64,000 nt of DNA from Arthrobacter sp. Leaf337. GTDB lineage: Bacteria > Actinomycetota > Actinomycetes > Actinomycetales > Micrococcaceae. Position numbers and translations under genes: made by a program. The first letter of the stretch is position 1, and every line of letters starts with the position of its first letter. Location: contig NZ_LMPC01000023.1 in assembly GCF_001423745.1 (NCBI RefSeq), forward strand, positions 217,367 to 281,366. Reading direction: 5' to 3'. Shown here one piece after another: positions 24,716-33,096 of this stretch. Under the pieces are notes generated by a model. The model searched no databases, was not told the DNA's origin, and saw nothing but the letters and a program-made list of their open reading frames with translations.

Positions 24716-25717
24716 TCAGGCAGGAATTGGTCCGGGCAGGAATTCTTCCACGAGCCGCCGCTCGGTTTCGGCGCTGAGCCCGGCTTTCCGTTCCCTGTCC
24801 AGGCCGCGGCGGCGTTCGTCCTCGAGCGTGTCCCGCAGTGTCTCCTGCCACGGCCGCAGGCTGAGGCCGGCCGCAACAGCCGCAGCGTTGGAGCGTGTGG
24901 CAAAACCGTCGTGGCCCGCCGGGAGCCAGAGCGGCAGTGAATCCGGACCTGCCCAGTACCCGATCCCCCGGGCAACCAGCCAGGCTTCCGGGACGCTGTA
25001 CGACCGGCCGGAGTACATGCCCTGGCGCCGGGATTCATCCAGGTAGTCGCCGAACCGCACGGCGGTGCCCACCGCATTCAGGGCACCCGTGATCTGCAGT
25101 CCGGCGGCCTTCAGGATCCACGCGGCAAGGTCGCGGACGTCGATGACCTGCGTCGCGCTGGAGCCGATGTCCGGAATGATGGCGGGGGCGGCATCCCGGG
25201 CAAACCGTGCGGGCCAGTAGCCGTAACGGTCCGAACTGTCGCCGGGGCCGCCGATCAGCCCCGCCCGGCAGAGGTGGACCTTGCCCTCGGCGATGGTGGC
25301 CGCGTCGTGCTCAATCGCCGACTTCGCCTCGCCGTAGTTCTCCGGGACAGCGGCTGTGCCCGGCGTGAGCGGCGGTAGTAATGCGGCACTTTCGTCTGCG
25401 CCCGGCACCGAATGGTCTGCGTACACGGAGCAGCTGGACACTACTGTCCAGTGCGCTGCCATCGGCGCCAGCGCCTCGAGTGCGTCCCTGGCTTGCTCCG
25501 GATCACGGGTTACGTCGATGACGGCGTCCCAGTCCCCCAAGGCCTCATCGTAGGACTGGCGCCCGGTGGTGCGGTCAGCCCGCAGCCAGGCCGTCCCCTC
25601 CGGCGGGCCGGCCGTCGAACCGCGGGCAAGGCAGGTCACATCGTGGCCCGCGGCGGCCGCCTGCCGGGCAATTTCGGCTGACAGGAAAGCGGTGCCGCCA
25701 AGAATCAGGATGCGCAT
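24716..25717 (-). CDS. NAD-dependent epimerase/dehydratase family protein (extended SDR)
   Basis: 333 residues with an N-terminal Rossmann fold (MRILILGGTAFLSAEIARQA) and the extended-SDR layout: a VVSSCSVYAD segment, then NYGEAKSAIE, where Y and K are separated by three residues as in YxxxK. It resembles the isoflavone-reductase-like and mRNA-binding epimerase-like proteins common in actinobacteria. The substrate is unknown. A TAGCGT hexamer ends 6 nt before the ATG, indicating leaderless transcription. It is divergent from mscS. Confidence 0.85.
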   Translation of the reverse strand: MRILILGGTAFLSAEIARQAAAAGHDVTCLARGSTAGPPEGTAWLRADRTTGRQSYDEALGDWDAVIDVTRDPEQARDALEALAPMAAHWTVVSSCSVYADHSVPGADESAALLPPLTPGTAAVPENYGEAKSAIEHDAATIAEGKVHLCRAGLIGGPGDSSDRYGYWPARFARDAAPAIIPDIGSSATQVIDVRDLAAWILKAAGLQITGALNAVGTAVRFGDYLDESRRQGMYSGRSYSVPEAWLVARGIGYWAGPDSLPLWLPAGHDGFATRSNAAAVAAGLSLRPWQETLRDTLEDERRRGLDRERKAGLSAETERRLVEEFLPGPIPA

Positions 25718-25723
25718 GTGGCC

Positions 25724-25729
25724 ACGCTA
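25724..25729 (-). promoter_or_regulatory. -10 box TAGCGT, 6 nt before an epimerase-family start
   Basis: A TANNNT hexamer at leaderless spacing sets the epimerase start at 25717. The same hexamer, at the same spacing, precedes the membrane protein at 21428. Confidence 0.5.
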
Positions 25730-25825
25730 CGACGCTAGTGTTGAAGGTGAACAGAGTGTTATGCGCCCGGCGAACGCCCGGCAGCTCCGGCTGAAGCCGA
25801 TAAGTAATAAGGAGCATCCCTGCCG

Positions 25826-26491
25826 ATGTACAGCATGTTGTCGATCACCCCGCCCGCCACACCGGACATTTCCGGAATCAATGCCGCAGGAATTGTGATC
25901 AGCATCGGAGTGGGCGTCACGATCTGGCTCGTCGCCTCCTTCGTGATTGCCGGAATCACCAAGAGCGTGGCCGCCGGCACCACATTCTTCAAGAAGCCGC
26001 ACTTCCGATGGGTGGCCCCGGCCCTGCGCGCCCTGGACCACGAACGCCGGGTCCAGCGCGCCAGGACGATCGGATCCCTGTTGAACAGCGTGGCGGGTGT
26101 CCTCATCGCCGTGATCACCATCATGTACGTGCTCAAGAACCTGGACGTGGACATCGCGCCGCTGCTGACGAGCGTGGGCATCCTGGGTGTCGCCATCGGC
26201 TTCGGCGCCCAGCAGCTGATCCGCGACTTCCTGGCCGGCATCTTCATCACCATCGAGGACCAGTACGGCATCGGCGACGTCATTGAGACCAGCGAAGTGG
26301 TAGGCACGGTCGAATCCATGGGCCTGCGCATCACCCGCGTCCGTTCCGACGACGGTGCCATCTGGTACCTGCGCAACGGCGAAATCCTGCGCGTGGGCAA
26401 CCGCTCCCAAGGAAACTACGTGGCCCCGGCGGACGATTCCGCGGATGTGCCCGCCCCTGAGACCGCACCCCAGCAGAAGGCCGGAGAATAG
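25826..26491 (+). CDS. Small-conductance mechanosensitive channel family protein (MscS)
   Basis: A short MscS homologue of 221 residues (E. coli MscS has 286). A transmembrane helix covers about 20-45 and a second about 90-112. The pore helix TM3 is in DIAPLLTSVGILGVAIGFGAQQ, with the signature LIRDFLAGIFITIEDQYGIGDVIE starting the beta domain. The C-terminal vestibule domain is mostly missing, which is common among actinobacterial short forms. AAGGAG lies 11 nt before the ATG. The globin gene follows after 4 nt, so the two form an operon. Confidence 0.9.
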   Translation: MYSMLSITPPATPDISGINAAGIVISIGVGVTIWLVASFVIAGITKSVAAGTTFFKKPHFRWVAPALRALDHERRVQRARTIGSLLNSVAGVLIAVITIMYVLKNLDVDIAPLLTSVGILGVAIGFGAQQLIRDFLAGIFITIEDQYGIGDVIETSEVVGTVESMGLRITRVRSDDGAIWYLRNGEILRVGNRSQGNYVAPADDSADVPAPETAPQQKAGE

Positions 26492-26495
26492 AACC

Positions 26496-26954
26496 ATGAC
26501 GATTCCCAGCGCCGGCGAACCCCGCCAGCCACAGCAGCTGATGCAGAACGATCCCTTCACGCAGCCTGGTTACACCGACAACTTCTACGACGCAGTAGGC
26601 GGCCACGAGACCTTCGTGAAGCTCATCGACGTCTTCTACGACGGCGTGGCCACCGACCCGCTGCTCCGGCCGATGTATCCGGAAGAGAACCTGGGTCCGG
26701 CGAAACGGCGTTTCCTGATGTTCCTCGAGCAGTACTGGGGCGGCCCCACCACCTATGGCGAGGAACGCGGACACCCGCGGCTGCGCATGCGCCACATGCC
26801 GTTCCGCGTCACGCCCGAGGCCAAGGAGCGGTGGCTGCACCACATGCGAACAGCAGTGGACGCGCTGGAACTGCCGCCTCTCTATGAAGGCACCCTGTGG
26901 GACTACATGGAGCGCGCCGCTCTGTCCATGGTGAACAGCCCCTCGGACGCCTGA
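26496..26954 (+). CDS. Group II truncated haemoglobin (trHbO type)
   Basis: 152 residues, strikingly like mycobacterial trHbO: NFYDAVGGHETFVKLIDVFYDGV, PMYPEENL, FLEQYWGGPTTYGEERGHPRLRMRHMPF and ERWLHHMRTAV. The proximal haem ligand is the His in RHMPF, the B10 Tyr is in VFYDGV, and the conserved G8 Trp is in RWLHHM. Such proteins bind O2 and NO and may take part in NO or peroxide chemistry. I chose ATG 26496, 4 nt after the mscS stop, with GGAGAA upstream. Co-transcription with mscS suggests coupling to membrane or stress state. Confidence 0.95.
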   Translation: MTIPSAGEPRQPQQLMQNDPFTQPGYTDNFYDAVGGHETFVKLIDVFYDGVATDPLLRPMYPEENLGPAKRRFLMFLEQYWGGPTTYGEERGHPRLRMRHMPFRVTPEAKERWLHHMRTAVDALELPPLYEGTLWDYMERAALSMVNSPSDA

Positions 26955-26979
26955 GGGCGGTCCCGCATCTAACGCTCGG

Positions 26980-27687
26980 TCAGGGCCGCTTCCGCCGCGT
27001 CGCGAGTGCGGCGCGTGCGTTGCCGCCAACATGCACCAGCAAGGCAATCACGAGGAACGCAACGAGCACCTGCGCCGTCGTAATCAGCGCGGCCGGCCAG
27101 CCGCCCTCGAGCGTCGGATCGAGGAAGTCGTACACGTACCAGCCATCGATGGCCCCGCGTATCCAGGAGTAGACGAGGAACGCGGACGGGTAGATGAGCC
27201 AGGTTAGCGGCCGCGACCATTTTCCGTGGACAGTCTTCGTGACCAGGAGCCAGTCGAGCGCGATGAACAGCGGAGCCAGGCGGTGGTGTGACAGCTGGGG
27301 CCAGTACATGTCCCAGCTCCACCACGGCTCGTCCGGCGGGGCGACGAGGACCGCGTAGATGATTCCCGTCATCACCAGATAGAACGTGAGTGCGCCCAGC
27401 ACATGGTCCCACCACTCCGGCAGCCTCGCCCGCGTCCGGGCGGCGGAAACGACAAGGACCAGCCCCAGGACGAGGTTCGACTGAACCGTGAACTCCGAGT
27501 AGAGCTGGCCGACGTCCACGTCGCTGCCCGGAAGGGTGGCGTCGTACGTCTTCTGGACCAGGGCGACCAGAACAATGAGGCCCACCGCAAAGCGGAGCAG
27601 GCGGATCCAGATACGGTCGGGATGCAGCGCATCGTTGAAGGCGAGGTGCCGCTCGATCGGGGGAACCAGTACGGCCACGTCGCTCAT
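26980..27687 (-). CDS. Pr6Pr/FAR-17a-like membrane protein
   Basis: 235 residues with about six hydrophobic segments. The order of motifs (LRFAVGLIVLVALVQK, FTVQSNLVLGLVLV, HHRLAPLFIALDWLLV, WLIYPSAFLVYSWIRG, WYVYDFLDP) fits the Pr6Pr family, distantly related to FAR-17a/AIG1. Its function is unknown; a role in lipid or cell-envelope metabolism is only a guess. The sequence before the ATG reads CATACT at a 6-nt spacing, an imperfect leaderless -10 box. The gene converges with the globin gene 25 nt away. Confidence 0.82.
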   Translation of the reverse strand: MSDVAVLVPPIERHLAFNDALHPDRIWIRLLRFAVGLIVLVALVQKTYDATLPGSDVDVGQLYSEFTVQSNLVLGLVLVVSAARTRARLPEWWDHVLGALTFYLVMTGIIYAVLVAPPDEPWWSWDMYWPQLSHHRLAPLFIALDWLLVTKTVHGKWSRPLTWLIYPSAFLVYSWIRGAIDGWYVYDFLDPTLEGGWPAALITTAQVLVAFLVIALLVHVGGNARAALATRRKRP

Positions 27688-27726
27688 GCGGTCAGTATGT
27701 CAGGCCGCCAGGGCTGGCGGGAGGAG

Positions 27727-28386
27727 CTAAAGTCCCGACCCTGTGCGCGCCAGGACGTGTCCGCGGGGTCCGCTGAGCCGGAACCAGCGCCCTGCCCGGT
27801 AGAGCTGCTGTTCACCGTCGGCTAGGAAGCCGAGGGTGAGGGCGGCGAAGGCCGCGCCCAGCGGCAGCCCGGCAGCGCCGGGGAGTTCCCTCCCCCAGAC
27901 TGTGGCCCGGGCGTTGTTGACGATCAGCGCGCCGGGTTTGTCCGGGATGATGGCGGCGATCTCGGTGATACCGGCCTCTGCGGCCCGGCGCAGTTCAGCG
28001 TCCGGCAGTGTGGCGACGGGCTCCCAGCCCCTGCGGGGCGCACCGACGCCGGCCCACGATTCGGTGACGGTCACTGGCGGCAACGGCAGTTCGACGTCGT
28101 TCTCCCCCGCCCTGGCGAGCCGGTCAAGGACCGCCGAAATCGGAACGGTGACGTCGGTGTCCGCTGGCTGGGCCAGGGCCATGGTACGCAGCCCGAGGAT
28201 CGTCGGCGTCGCCTCGCCCAGCAGCCTGGGGCGCAGCACGCACACGTAAGCGGCCAGTACCGGGCCGGAGGCCTGGAGGCGGATGGCGCCGTCGTCGATC
28301 GACTTGGCGCGGGTGGCAAAGGTGCGCAGATCGGCGAGGTCGCGGGGATCGGTGAACTGCAAGGGCTGGGTTAGGACGTCAGACAC
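27727..28386 (-). CDS. Conserved hypothetical protein
   Basis: 219 residues from the GTG at 28386 (SDVLTQPLQFTDPRDLADL). A longer frame extends upstream but would overlap the divergent tesB gene. A TAGAGT hexamer ending 7 nt before this GTG fixes the start. No membrane segment or signal peptide is seen. Alpha-helical alanine- and leucine-rich stretches alternate with a basic C terminus. I do not recognise a family; actinobacterial homologues are likely. It is separated from tesB by 63 nt, so the two divergent leaderless promoters lie within a few dozen bases of each other. Confidence 0.75.
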   Translation of the reverse strand: MSDVLTQPLQFTDPRDLADLRTFATRAKSIDDGAIRLQASGPVLAAYVCVLRPRLLGEATPTILGLRTMALAQPADTDVTVPISAVLDRLARAGENDVELPLPPVTVTESWAGVGAPRRGWEPVATLPDAELRRAAEAGITEIAAIIPDKPGALIVNNARATVWGRELPGAAGLPLGAAFAALTLGFLADGEQQLYRAGRWFRLSGPRGHVLARTGSGL

Positions 28387-28393
28387 AATATCG

Positions 28394-28399
28394 ACTCTA
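28394..28399 (-). promoter_or_regulatory. -10 box TAGAGT, 7 nt before a GTG start
   Basis: This hexamer decides the start of the hypothetical gene at 28386, which would otherwise overlap tesB. No SD is present. Confidence 0.5.
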
Positions 28400-28437
28400 C
28401 CGGCTGTGCCTCTTTGGGACGGCGCCGGAGTCACGTC

Positions 28438-28443
28438 TAAAGT
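28438..28443 (+). promoter_or_regulatory. -10 box TAAAGT, 6 nt before the tesB start
   Basis: A TANNNT hexamer ends 6 nt before ATG 28450 without an SD between, so the mRNA is probably leaderless. Confidence 0.5.
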
Positions 28444-28449
28444 CGAACC

Positions 28450-29430
28450 ATGACTGAAGCCGATGCCGGACTGCAGGGGACACCGCCCGTGGACCCTACC
28501 TCCTCGCTTATTGAACTCCTTGACCTCGGCGAGCTTGAGGGTGCCCGGACCGATGAGGACATCTTCATGGGGCCATCCCAGCGCCAGCCGCGGCAGCGTG
28601 TCTTCGGCGGCCAGGTCCTGGCACAATCGCTCATCGCCGCAAACCGTACTGTTGACCCCGCGCGCAGCGTGCATTCCATGCACGGATATTTCCTGCGACC
28701 GGGTGATGCCAACAAGCCCATTACGTTCGGCGTCCAGCGGCTGAGGGACGGCCGTTCATTCTCGGCCCGCCGGGTGCACGCGTACCAGGATGGCATGCCC
28801 ATCCTGTCCATGATCGCCTCCTTCCAGGAGGAAGACGAGGGAATCGACCACCAGTCCGCCATGCCCGCGGGCATCCCCGACCCCGAATCGCTGCCCAGCA
28901 CTGCGGATCTCCTGGGCAAGTTCGACCACCCGGTGGCACGGCACTGGGCCTACGAGCGTCCCTTCGATATCCGGCACGTGAACCCGCCGCTGTATGTTTC
29001 GGCCAACGGTGAGAGGGAAGCCCGCAATGCCGTGTGGATGAAGACCTTCGGGCCGATGCCGGACGACGCCAACACGCACCGCGCGGCCCTTGCCTACGCC
29101 AGTGACTACACGCTGCTGGAATCCATTCTGCGCAAACACGGTCTCAGCTGGATCACGCCGGGCATGAGCGTCGCAAGCCTCGACCATGCCATGTGGTGGC
29201 ACCGGCCCGTTCGCGTCGATGAATGGCTACTGTACGTTCAGGAATCTCCGAGCGCCCAAGGCGCCCGCGGGCTGGCCACCGGCAAGATCTTCAGCCGCGA
29301 CGGGCAGCACGTGGCCACGGTGGCACAGGAGGGCATGGTCCGGGTTCCGACCGACCTCAAAAGCAAAGTTGCGGGCGCTGTCCAGGCAAAGGTCCTCCAG
29401 CACCAGCTGCGCAAATCCGGGAAGGACTGA
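28450..29430 (+). CDS. tesB: Acyl-CoA thioesterase II
   Basis: This double-hotdog thioesterase hydrolyses acyl-CoA to free fatty acid and CoA. It has 326 residues, slightly longer than E. coli TesB. The first hotdog contains QRVFGGQVLAQSLIAANRTV and SMHGYFLRPGD; the second contains ASLDHAMWWHRPVRVDEWLLY and GRGLATG-type segments ending in VATVAQEGMVR. The conserved Asp of the Asp-Thr/Ser-Gln triad is in SLDHAMW. It is a single gene between a leaderless promoter and a strong bidirectional terminator. Confidence 0.94.
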   Translation: MTEADAGLQGTPPVDPTSSLIELLDLGELEGARTDEDIFMGPSQRQPRQRVFGGQVLAQSLIAANRTVDPARSVHSMHGYFLRPGDANKPITFGVQRLRDGRSFSARRVHAYQDGMPILSMIASFQEEDEGIDHQSAMPAGIPDPESLPSTADLLGKFDHPVARHWAYERPFDIRHVNPPLYVSANGEREARNAVWMKTFGPMPDDANTHRAALAYASDYTLLESILRKHGLSWITPGMSVASLDHAMWWHRPVRVDEWLLYVQESPSAQGARGLATGKIFSRDGQHVATVAQEGMVRVPTDLKSKVAGAVQAKVLQHQLRKSGKD

Positions 29431-29484
29431 CCCGGCAGTTTCGGAGCGCGGCCGACGACGGCCCACTCCCGGCTGTTGGCGGGG

Positions 29485-29527
29485 ATGCAAAAGGCCGGCT
29501 CCCCGAAGGGAGCCGGCCTTTTTGCAT
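29485..29527. terminator. Bidirectional terminator between tesB and ettA
   Basis: The stem GGCCGGCTCCC with its complement is flanked by an A run and a T run (AAAA...TTTTT), so it works on both strands for the convergent genes. The loop is CGAA. Confidence 0.92.
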
Positions 29528-29547
29528 GACCGCGGTGGCTGTGGGGC

Positions 29548-31230
29548 CTAGTCGCGGGTCAGGCGGCGGTGCGTGACGCGGTGCGGCTTGGCCGCATCCG
29601 GGCCCAGGCGCTCCACCTTGTTCTCTTCGTACGACTCGAAGTTTCCTTCGAACCAATACCATTTCGACGGGTTTTCCTCGTCACCTTCATAGGCGAGGAT
29701 GTGGGTGGCCACCCGGTCCAGGAACCAGCGGTCGTGCGACACCACCACGGCGCAGCCGGGGAACTCCAGCAGTGCGTTCTCGAGGCTGCTGAGCGTTTCG
29801 ACGTCGAGGTCGTTGGTCGGTTCGTCAAGGAGCAGCAAGTTGCCGCCCTGCTTGAGGGTCAGCGCCAGGTTCAGGCGGTTGCGCTCACCACCGGAGAGGA
29901 CACCCGCCTTCTTCTGCTGGTCCGGGCCCTTGAATCCGAACGCCGCTACATAGGCGCGGGACGGCATTTCAACGTGGCCCACCTGGATGTAGTCGAGGCC
30001 GTCGGACACAACTTCCCAGAGTGTCTTGTTGGGGTCAATGCCGCCGCGGCTCTGGTCAGCGTAGGAGATCTTGACCGAGTCGCCGATTTTCAGGTCGCCG
30101 CCGTCCAGCGGCTCCAGGCCCACGATGGTCTTGAACAGGGTGGTCTTGCCGACACCGTTGGGGCCGATGACGCCGACGATGCCGTTACGGGGCAGCGTAA
30201 AGGACAGTCCGTCGATGAGGGTCCGGTCCTCGAAGCCCTTCTGCAGGTTCTTCGCCTCGAGCACCAGGCCGCCGAGGCGGGGTCCCGGCGGGATCTGGAT
30301 CTCTTCGAAGTCGAGCTTGCGGGTACGGTCCGCCTCTGCGGCCATCTCCTCGTAGCGGGCCAGGCGCGCCTTGGACTTGGTCTGGCGGCCCTTCGCGTTG
30401 GAGCGGACCCATTCGAGTTCTTCGGTGAGGCGCTTGGCCTGCTTGGCGTCCTTCTTGCCTTGGACTTCCAGGCGGGCGCGCTTCTTCTCCAGGTAGGTGG
30501 AGTAGTTGCCTTCGTACGGGTAAAGGTGCCCGCGGTCGACCTCTGCGATCCATTCCGCGACGTGGTCGAGGAAGTACCGGTCGTGGGTTACGGCGAGGAC
30601 GGCGCCGGCGTAGCTGGAGAGGTGCTGCTCCAGCCAGAGGACGCTTTCGGCGTCGAGGTGGTTGGTGGGCTCGTCCAGCAGCAGGAGGTCAGGTTTCTGC
30701 AGCAGGAGCTTGCACAGCGCGACGCGGCGGCGCTCACCACCGGAGAGGAGGGTGACGTCGGCATCGGCCGGCGGACAGCGGAGGGCATCCATGGCCTGCT
30801 CGAGCTGGGAATCGAGGTCCCATGCGTCGGCGGCGTCGATGGCTTCCTGGAGCTGGCCCATTTCCTCCAGCAGGGTGTCGTAGTCGGCGTCGGGGTTTGC
30901 CATTTCCTCGGAGATCTCGTTGAAACGCTGGATCTTGCCGTAGATCTCGCCGACGCCTTCCTGGACGTTGCCCAGGACGGTCTTCTCCTCGTTCAGCGGC
31001 GGCTCCTGGAGCAGGATGCCCACCGTGTAGCCGGGGCTCAGCCGCGCCTCACCGTTGGAGGGAGTGTCCAGGCCAGCCATGATCTTGAGGATGGTGGACT
31101 TACCGGCACCGTTGGGGCCAACAACACCGATCTTTGCACCCGGGAAGAAGGACATGCTCACATCGTCGAGAATGAGTTTTTCGCCAACAGCCTTGCGGGC
31201 CTTGGTCATTGTGTAGATAAATTCCGCCAT
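29548..31230 (-). CDS. ettA: ABC-F protein, energy-dependent translational throttle EttA type
   Basis: A soluble ABC-F ATPase that binds the ribosomal E site and gates the first elongation steps according to the ATP/ADP ratio. It has 560 residues. Two ABC domains have Walker A GPNGAGKST and GPNGVGKTT, signatures LSGGERRRVALCKLLL and LSGGERNRLNLALTLK, and Walker B LLLLDEPTNHLD and LLLLDEPTNDLD. The inter-domain linker and the arm insertion are of EttA length. A TAGATT hexamer ends 7 nt before the ATG, consistent with a leaderless transcript. Confidence 0.95.
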   Translation of the reverse strand: MAEFIYTMTKARKAVGEKLILDDVSMSFFPGAKIGVVGPNGAGKSTILKIMAGLDTPSNGEARLSPGYTVGILLQEPPLNEEKTVLGNVQEGVGEIYGKIQRFNEISEEMANPDADYDTLLEEMGQLQEAIDAADAWDLDSQLEQAMDALRCPPADADVTLLSGGERRRVALCKLLLQKPDLLLLDEPTNHLDAESVLWLEQHLSSYAGAVLAVTHDRYFLDHVAEWIAEVDRGHLYPYEGNYSTYLEKKRARLEVQGKKDAKQAKRLTEELEWVRSNAKGRQTKSKARLARYEEMAAEADRTRKLDFEEIQIPPGPRLGGLVLEAKNLQKGFEDRTLIDGLSFTLPRNGIVGVIGPNGVGKTTLFKTIVGLEPLDGGDLKIGDSVKISYADQSRGGIDPNKTLWEVVSDGLDYIQVGHVEMPSRAYVAAFGFKGPDQQKKAGVLSGGERNRLNLALTLKQGGNLLLLDEPTNDLDVETLSSLENALLEFPGCAVVVSHDRWFLDRVATHILAYEGDEENPSKWYWFEGNFESYEENKVERLGPDAAKPHRVTHRRLTRD

Positions 31231-31237
31231 GGTTCCA

Positions 31238-31243
31238 AATCTA
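31238..31243 (-). promoter_or_regulatory. -10 box TAGATT, 7 nt before the ettA start
   Basis: A TANNNT hexamer at leaderless spacing with no SD between it and ATG 31230. Confidence 0.5.
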
Positions 31244-31313
31244 GTGGGTCGGCGGGGTTAACTCACATTCGCGGTTGTCATCGGTGGGTGGTTGGTAGCG
31301 GTCCGGTTGAGGC

Positions 31314-31898
31314 TCAGCCGCCGACGAAGCACTTTCCGGTTGCCAGCACGGGCAGGACTGTGACGACGACACTTCCGTCGCGGATCTGGCCGATCACACA
31401 ATCCGCACCCTGCAGGGCGGCGGCCTCAATGGCGTCGACCTCCAGGCCTGTAGGCGTGCGGCTGGCGGATACCTGCAACGAACCGGCGGGTATTCCCGCA
31501 CCGGTCAAGGCCGCAGTCAACTGTTCCTGCCCCGGTTTGGGGTTGGCCGCGGCGACTCCCTGCAGGGCGTTGGTCACAGTGTCCTTCAACCTGGCAGTCG
31601 CCGCGTCGGGTTCCGGCTCCGCGGCAGCGCCTGTGGCAGTGGTCGCGGTCCCGGCTGGCGTTGCAGGCTGCGCCGCCTCCGATGCCGGCACAGCGGCCGG
31701 GGAAGCCGACGGCGAGGCCGGGGATCCGGAGTCCGTGCTGGTGCAACCGGCGAGGGCCACCGCAAGCATGGAAGCTGCGAGGAGCAGCACTGGCGCGCCC
31801 GTTAGGCGCCGTCGGGTTCCGAACTGTCGCGTTCCGGACCGGCTGATCCGGTACCGGCGAATTCCGGATTGTCGCTGGGATGTCTCTGCTCGGATCAC
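31314..31898 (-). CDS. Putative lipoprotein of unknown function
   Basis: 194 residues. After an arginine-rich stretch of about 33 residues comes a hydrophobic core (VLLLAASMLAVALAGC) ending in a lipobox LAGC, with the lipid-bearing Cys near residue 52. A Ser/Ala/Pro/Thr-rich linker (to about 90) then leads to a compact C-terminal domain with two cysteines (ADCVIG and GKCFVGG) that may form a disulfide. The domain looks like the actinobacterial DUF6993 family, an uncertain call. The GTG start gives an unusually long n-region and has no good SD, so the true start may be further in. Confidence 0.7.
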   Translation of the reverse strand: MIRAETSQRQSGIRRYRISRSGTRQFGTRRRLTGAPVLLLAASMLAVALAGCTSTDSGSPASPSASPAAVPASEAAQPATPAGTATTATGAAAEPEPDAATARLKDTVTNALQGVAAANPKPGQEQLTAALTGAGIPAGSLQVSASRTPTGLEVDAIEAAALQGADCVIGQIRDGSVVVTVLPVLATGKCFVGG

Positions 31899-31964
31899 TT
31901 GGCCATTCTGCCATGCGGCACCGCAGGGGGACGGTGCCGCACTGGCGGCATCAACGGGATGTGT

Positions 31965-32510
31965 TCAGGCGGCGGCCCCGGTAAGTTCGCCCGTCTCCGA
32001 GTCAAGCTGCAGGACGTCACCGTTTTCGTCGTCAACGAAGATCCCGTCTGCGGACGTATCGCCGGTTTCATCGGGGTCGGCAGGGTCGCCAATGCCCTGG
32101 GTGTCGGAGGCAGAACCTTGCGGGTCCTGGCCCGTGCCCTGCTGCGCGGGGTTACCGGCGTTGCGGATGAAATTGGCCGAACCCCACATGAGGTCGTGGC
32201 CGACGGAGTCTGCGTCGATCTCGGCAGAGTGGTAAATCCGGCCTTCCTTTTCCCAGCTCCGCATTTTGAGCCTTCCCACGATGATGACCCGCTGGCCCTT
32301 TTTGATGCTGCAGGCCATGTTGCCGGCAAGCTGCCGATAGCCCTGAACGGTGAACCAGTTGGTATTCCCATCGACCCACGTACCGGATGCGCGATCGTAC
32401 CGGCGGTCCGTGGAGCCGAGCCGGAAGGATGCCGTTGGGACGCCCCCGGGCGTGGTGGAGGTCTTGATCTCCGTGGCGACGAAGCCCCGGACGGTCATAT
32501 TGTCAGTCAT
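31965..32510 (-). CDS. ssb: Single-stranded DNA-binding protein, probable paralogue (SsbB-like)
   Basis: An OB-fold ssDNA-binding protein of 181 residues. The N-terminal domain (1-115) has the family pattern VRGFVATEIKTS, ASFRLGSTDRRYDR, NWFTVQGYRQLAGNMACSIKKGQRVIIVGRLKMRSW. The tail is acidic but ends ETGELTGAAA, so the DDDIPF-like partner-binding tip of the replicative SSB is missing. It also lies away from rpsF/rpsR/rplI. It is therefore probably the second SSB of this organism, perhaps linked to recombination. AGGA is correctly spaced before the ATG. Confidence 0.88.
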   Translation of the reverse strand: MTDNMTVRGFVATEIKTSTTPGGVPTASFRLGSTDRRYDRASGTWVDGNTNWFTVQGYRQLAGNMACSIKKGQRVIIVGRLKMRSWEKEGRIYHSAEIDADSVGHDLMWGSANFIRNAGNPAQQGTGQDPQGSASDTQGIGDPADPDETGDTSADGIFVDDENGDVLQLDSETGELTGAAA

Positions 32511-32730
32511 CTTGGTGTCCTGTCTCGAATGATGATGCCCTAGCAGGCACCTTCAGCTTCACGCCGCAACGCAGCCGTTTCGAGGCACGGCTCCCCCTAT
32601 GTGCAAAACTCCGGGGAACAAGGGGTTGTTGGGGATGAGTCGAAACGCCGCACACGGGCTGACTGGCCGAACGCGCGCGGCACTGTAAACTTTTCTAGGC
32701 GCCGCCGGAGCAGTCCGGAGGCGCCCACGT
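32511..32730. other. Intergenic region between ssb and tRNA-Arg
   Basis: 220 bases without a credible ORF. It should hold the ssb promoter (minus) and the tRNA-Arg promoter (plus). For the latter, a TAAACT -10-like hexamer lies about 40 nt before the tRNA and a GCGCCGCCGGA...TCCGGAGGCGC inverted repeat lies just before it. Nothing else is recognised. Confidence 0.4.
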
Positions 32731-32803
32731 GCCCCAGTAGCTCAGGGGATAGAGCAGCGGCCTTCTAATCCGCCGGTCGGGGGTTCGATTCCCTCCTGGG
32801 GCA
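32731..32803 (+). tRNA. tRNA-Arg (anticodon TCT)
   Basis: The acceptor GCCCCAG pairs with CTGGGGC and the discriminator is A. The anticodon loop CTTCTAA gives TCT. The T arm is CGGGG-type with TTCGATT. CCA is not encoded. Confidence 0.95.
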
Positions 32804-32813
32804 CAAGAACGAG

Positions 32814-32853
32814 GCGGCCCGCCCCTGCATCAACTGCAGGGGCGGGCCGCTTT
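32814..32853 (+). terminator. Terminator after tRNA-Arg
   Basis: A perfect 16-bp stem (GCGGCCCGCCCCTGCA and its complement) with a 5-nt loop, followed by TTTGTTC, 10 nt after the tRNA. Confidence 0.9.
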
Positions 32854-33019
32854 GTTCATTCTGCGGACCTCAGGATTCGAGACCTCCATCGAGGCTGCCA
32901 GTGCACCCCTCCGCCTTTCCAGCCGGCATTCCCCGGAGGACAGTATTAAGTGACATGCAGGAATAAGGGATCGCGCCCTTCTCCACGCTATTTACGCTAA
33001 GCATGCTTATGATTTGATG

Positions 33020-33055
33020 GCGGCGCCGGCTCATTTGAAGTGGCGCCGGCGCCGC
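33020..33055 (+). repeat. Inverted repeat in the leader of the LapA-like gene
   Basis: GCGGCGCCGGC and GCCGGCGCCGC (11-bp arms, 14-nt loop) lie 42 nt before the LapA-like start. No T run follows, so it may be an mRNA hairpin or protein site. A 12-bp palindrome TAAGCATGCTTA is centred 32 nt upstream of it (32998-33009). The rest of 32854-33019 shows nothing recognisable. Confidence 0.6.
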
Positions 33056-33096
33056 ACCTTCCACGACGGTGGAGCACCTCGAAGAGGATGGACCGA

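Noticed and set aside
29569..32235. 888-codon plus-strand ORF opposite ettA and the lipoprotein gene
   Set aside because: Its product is composition noise. The ABC-F motifs on the other strand are unambiguous.
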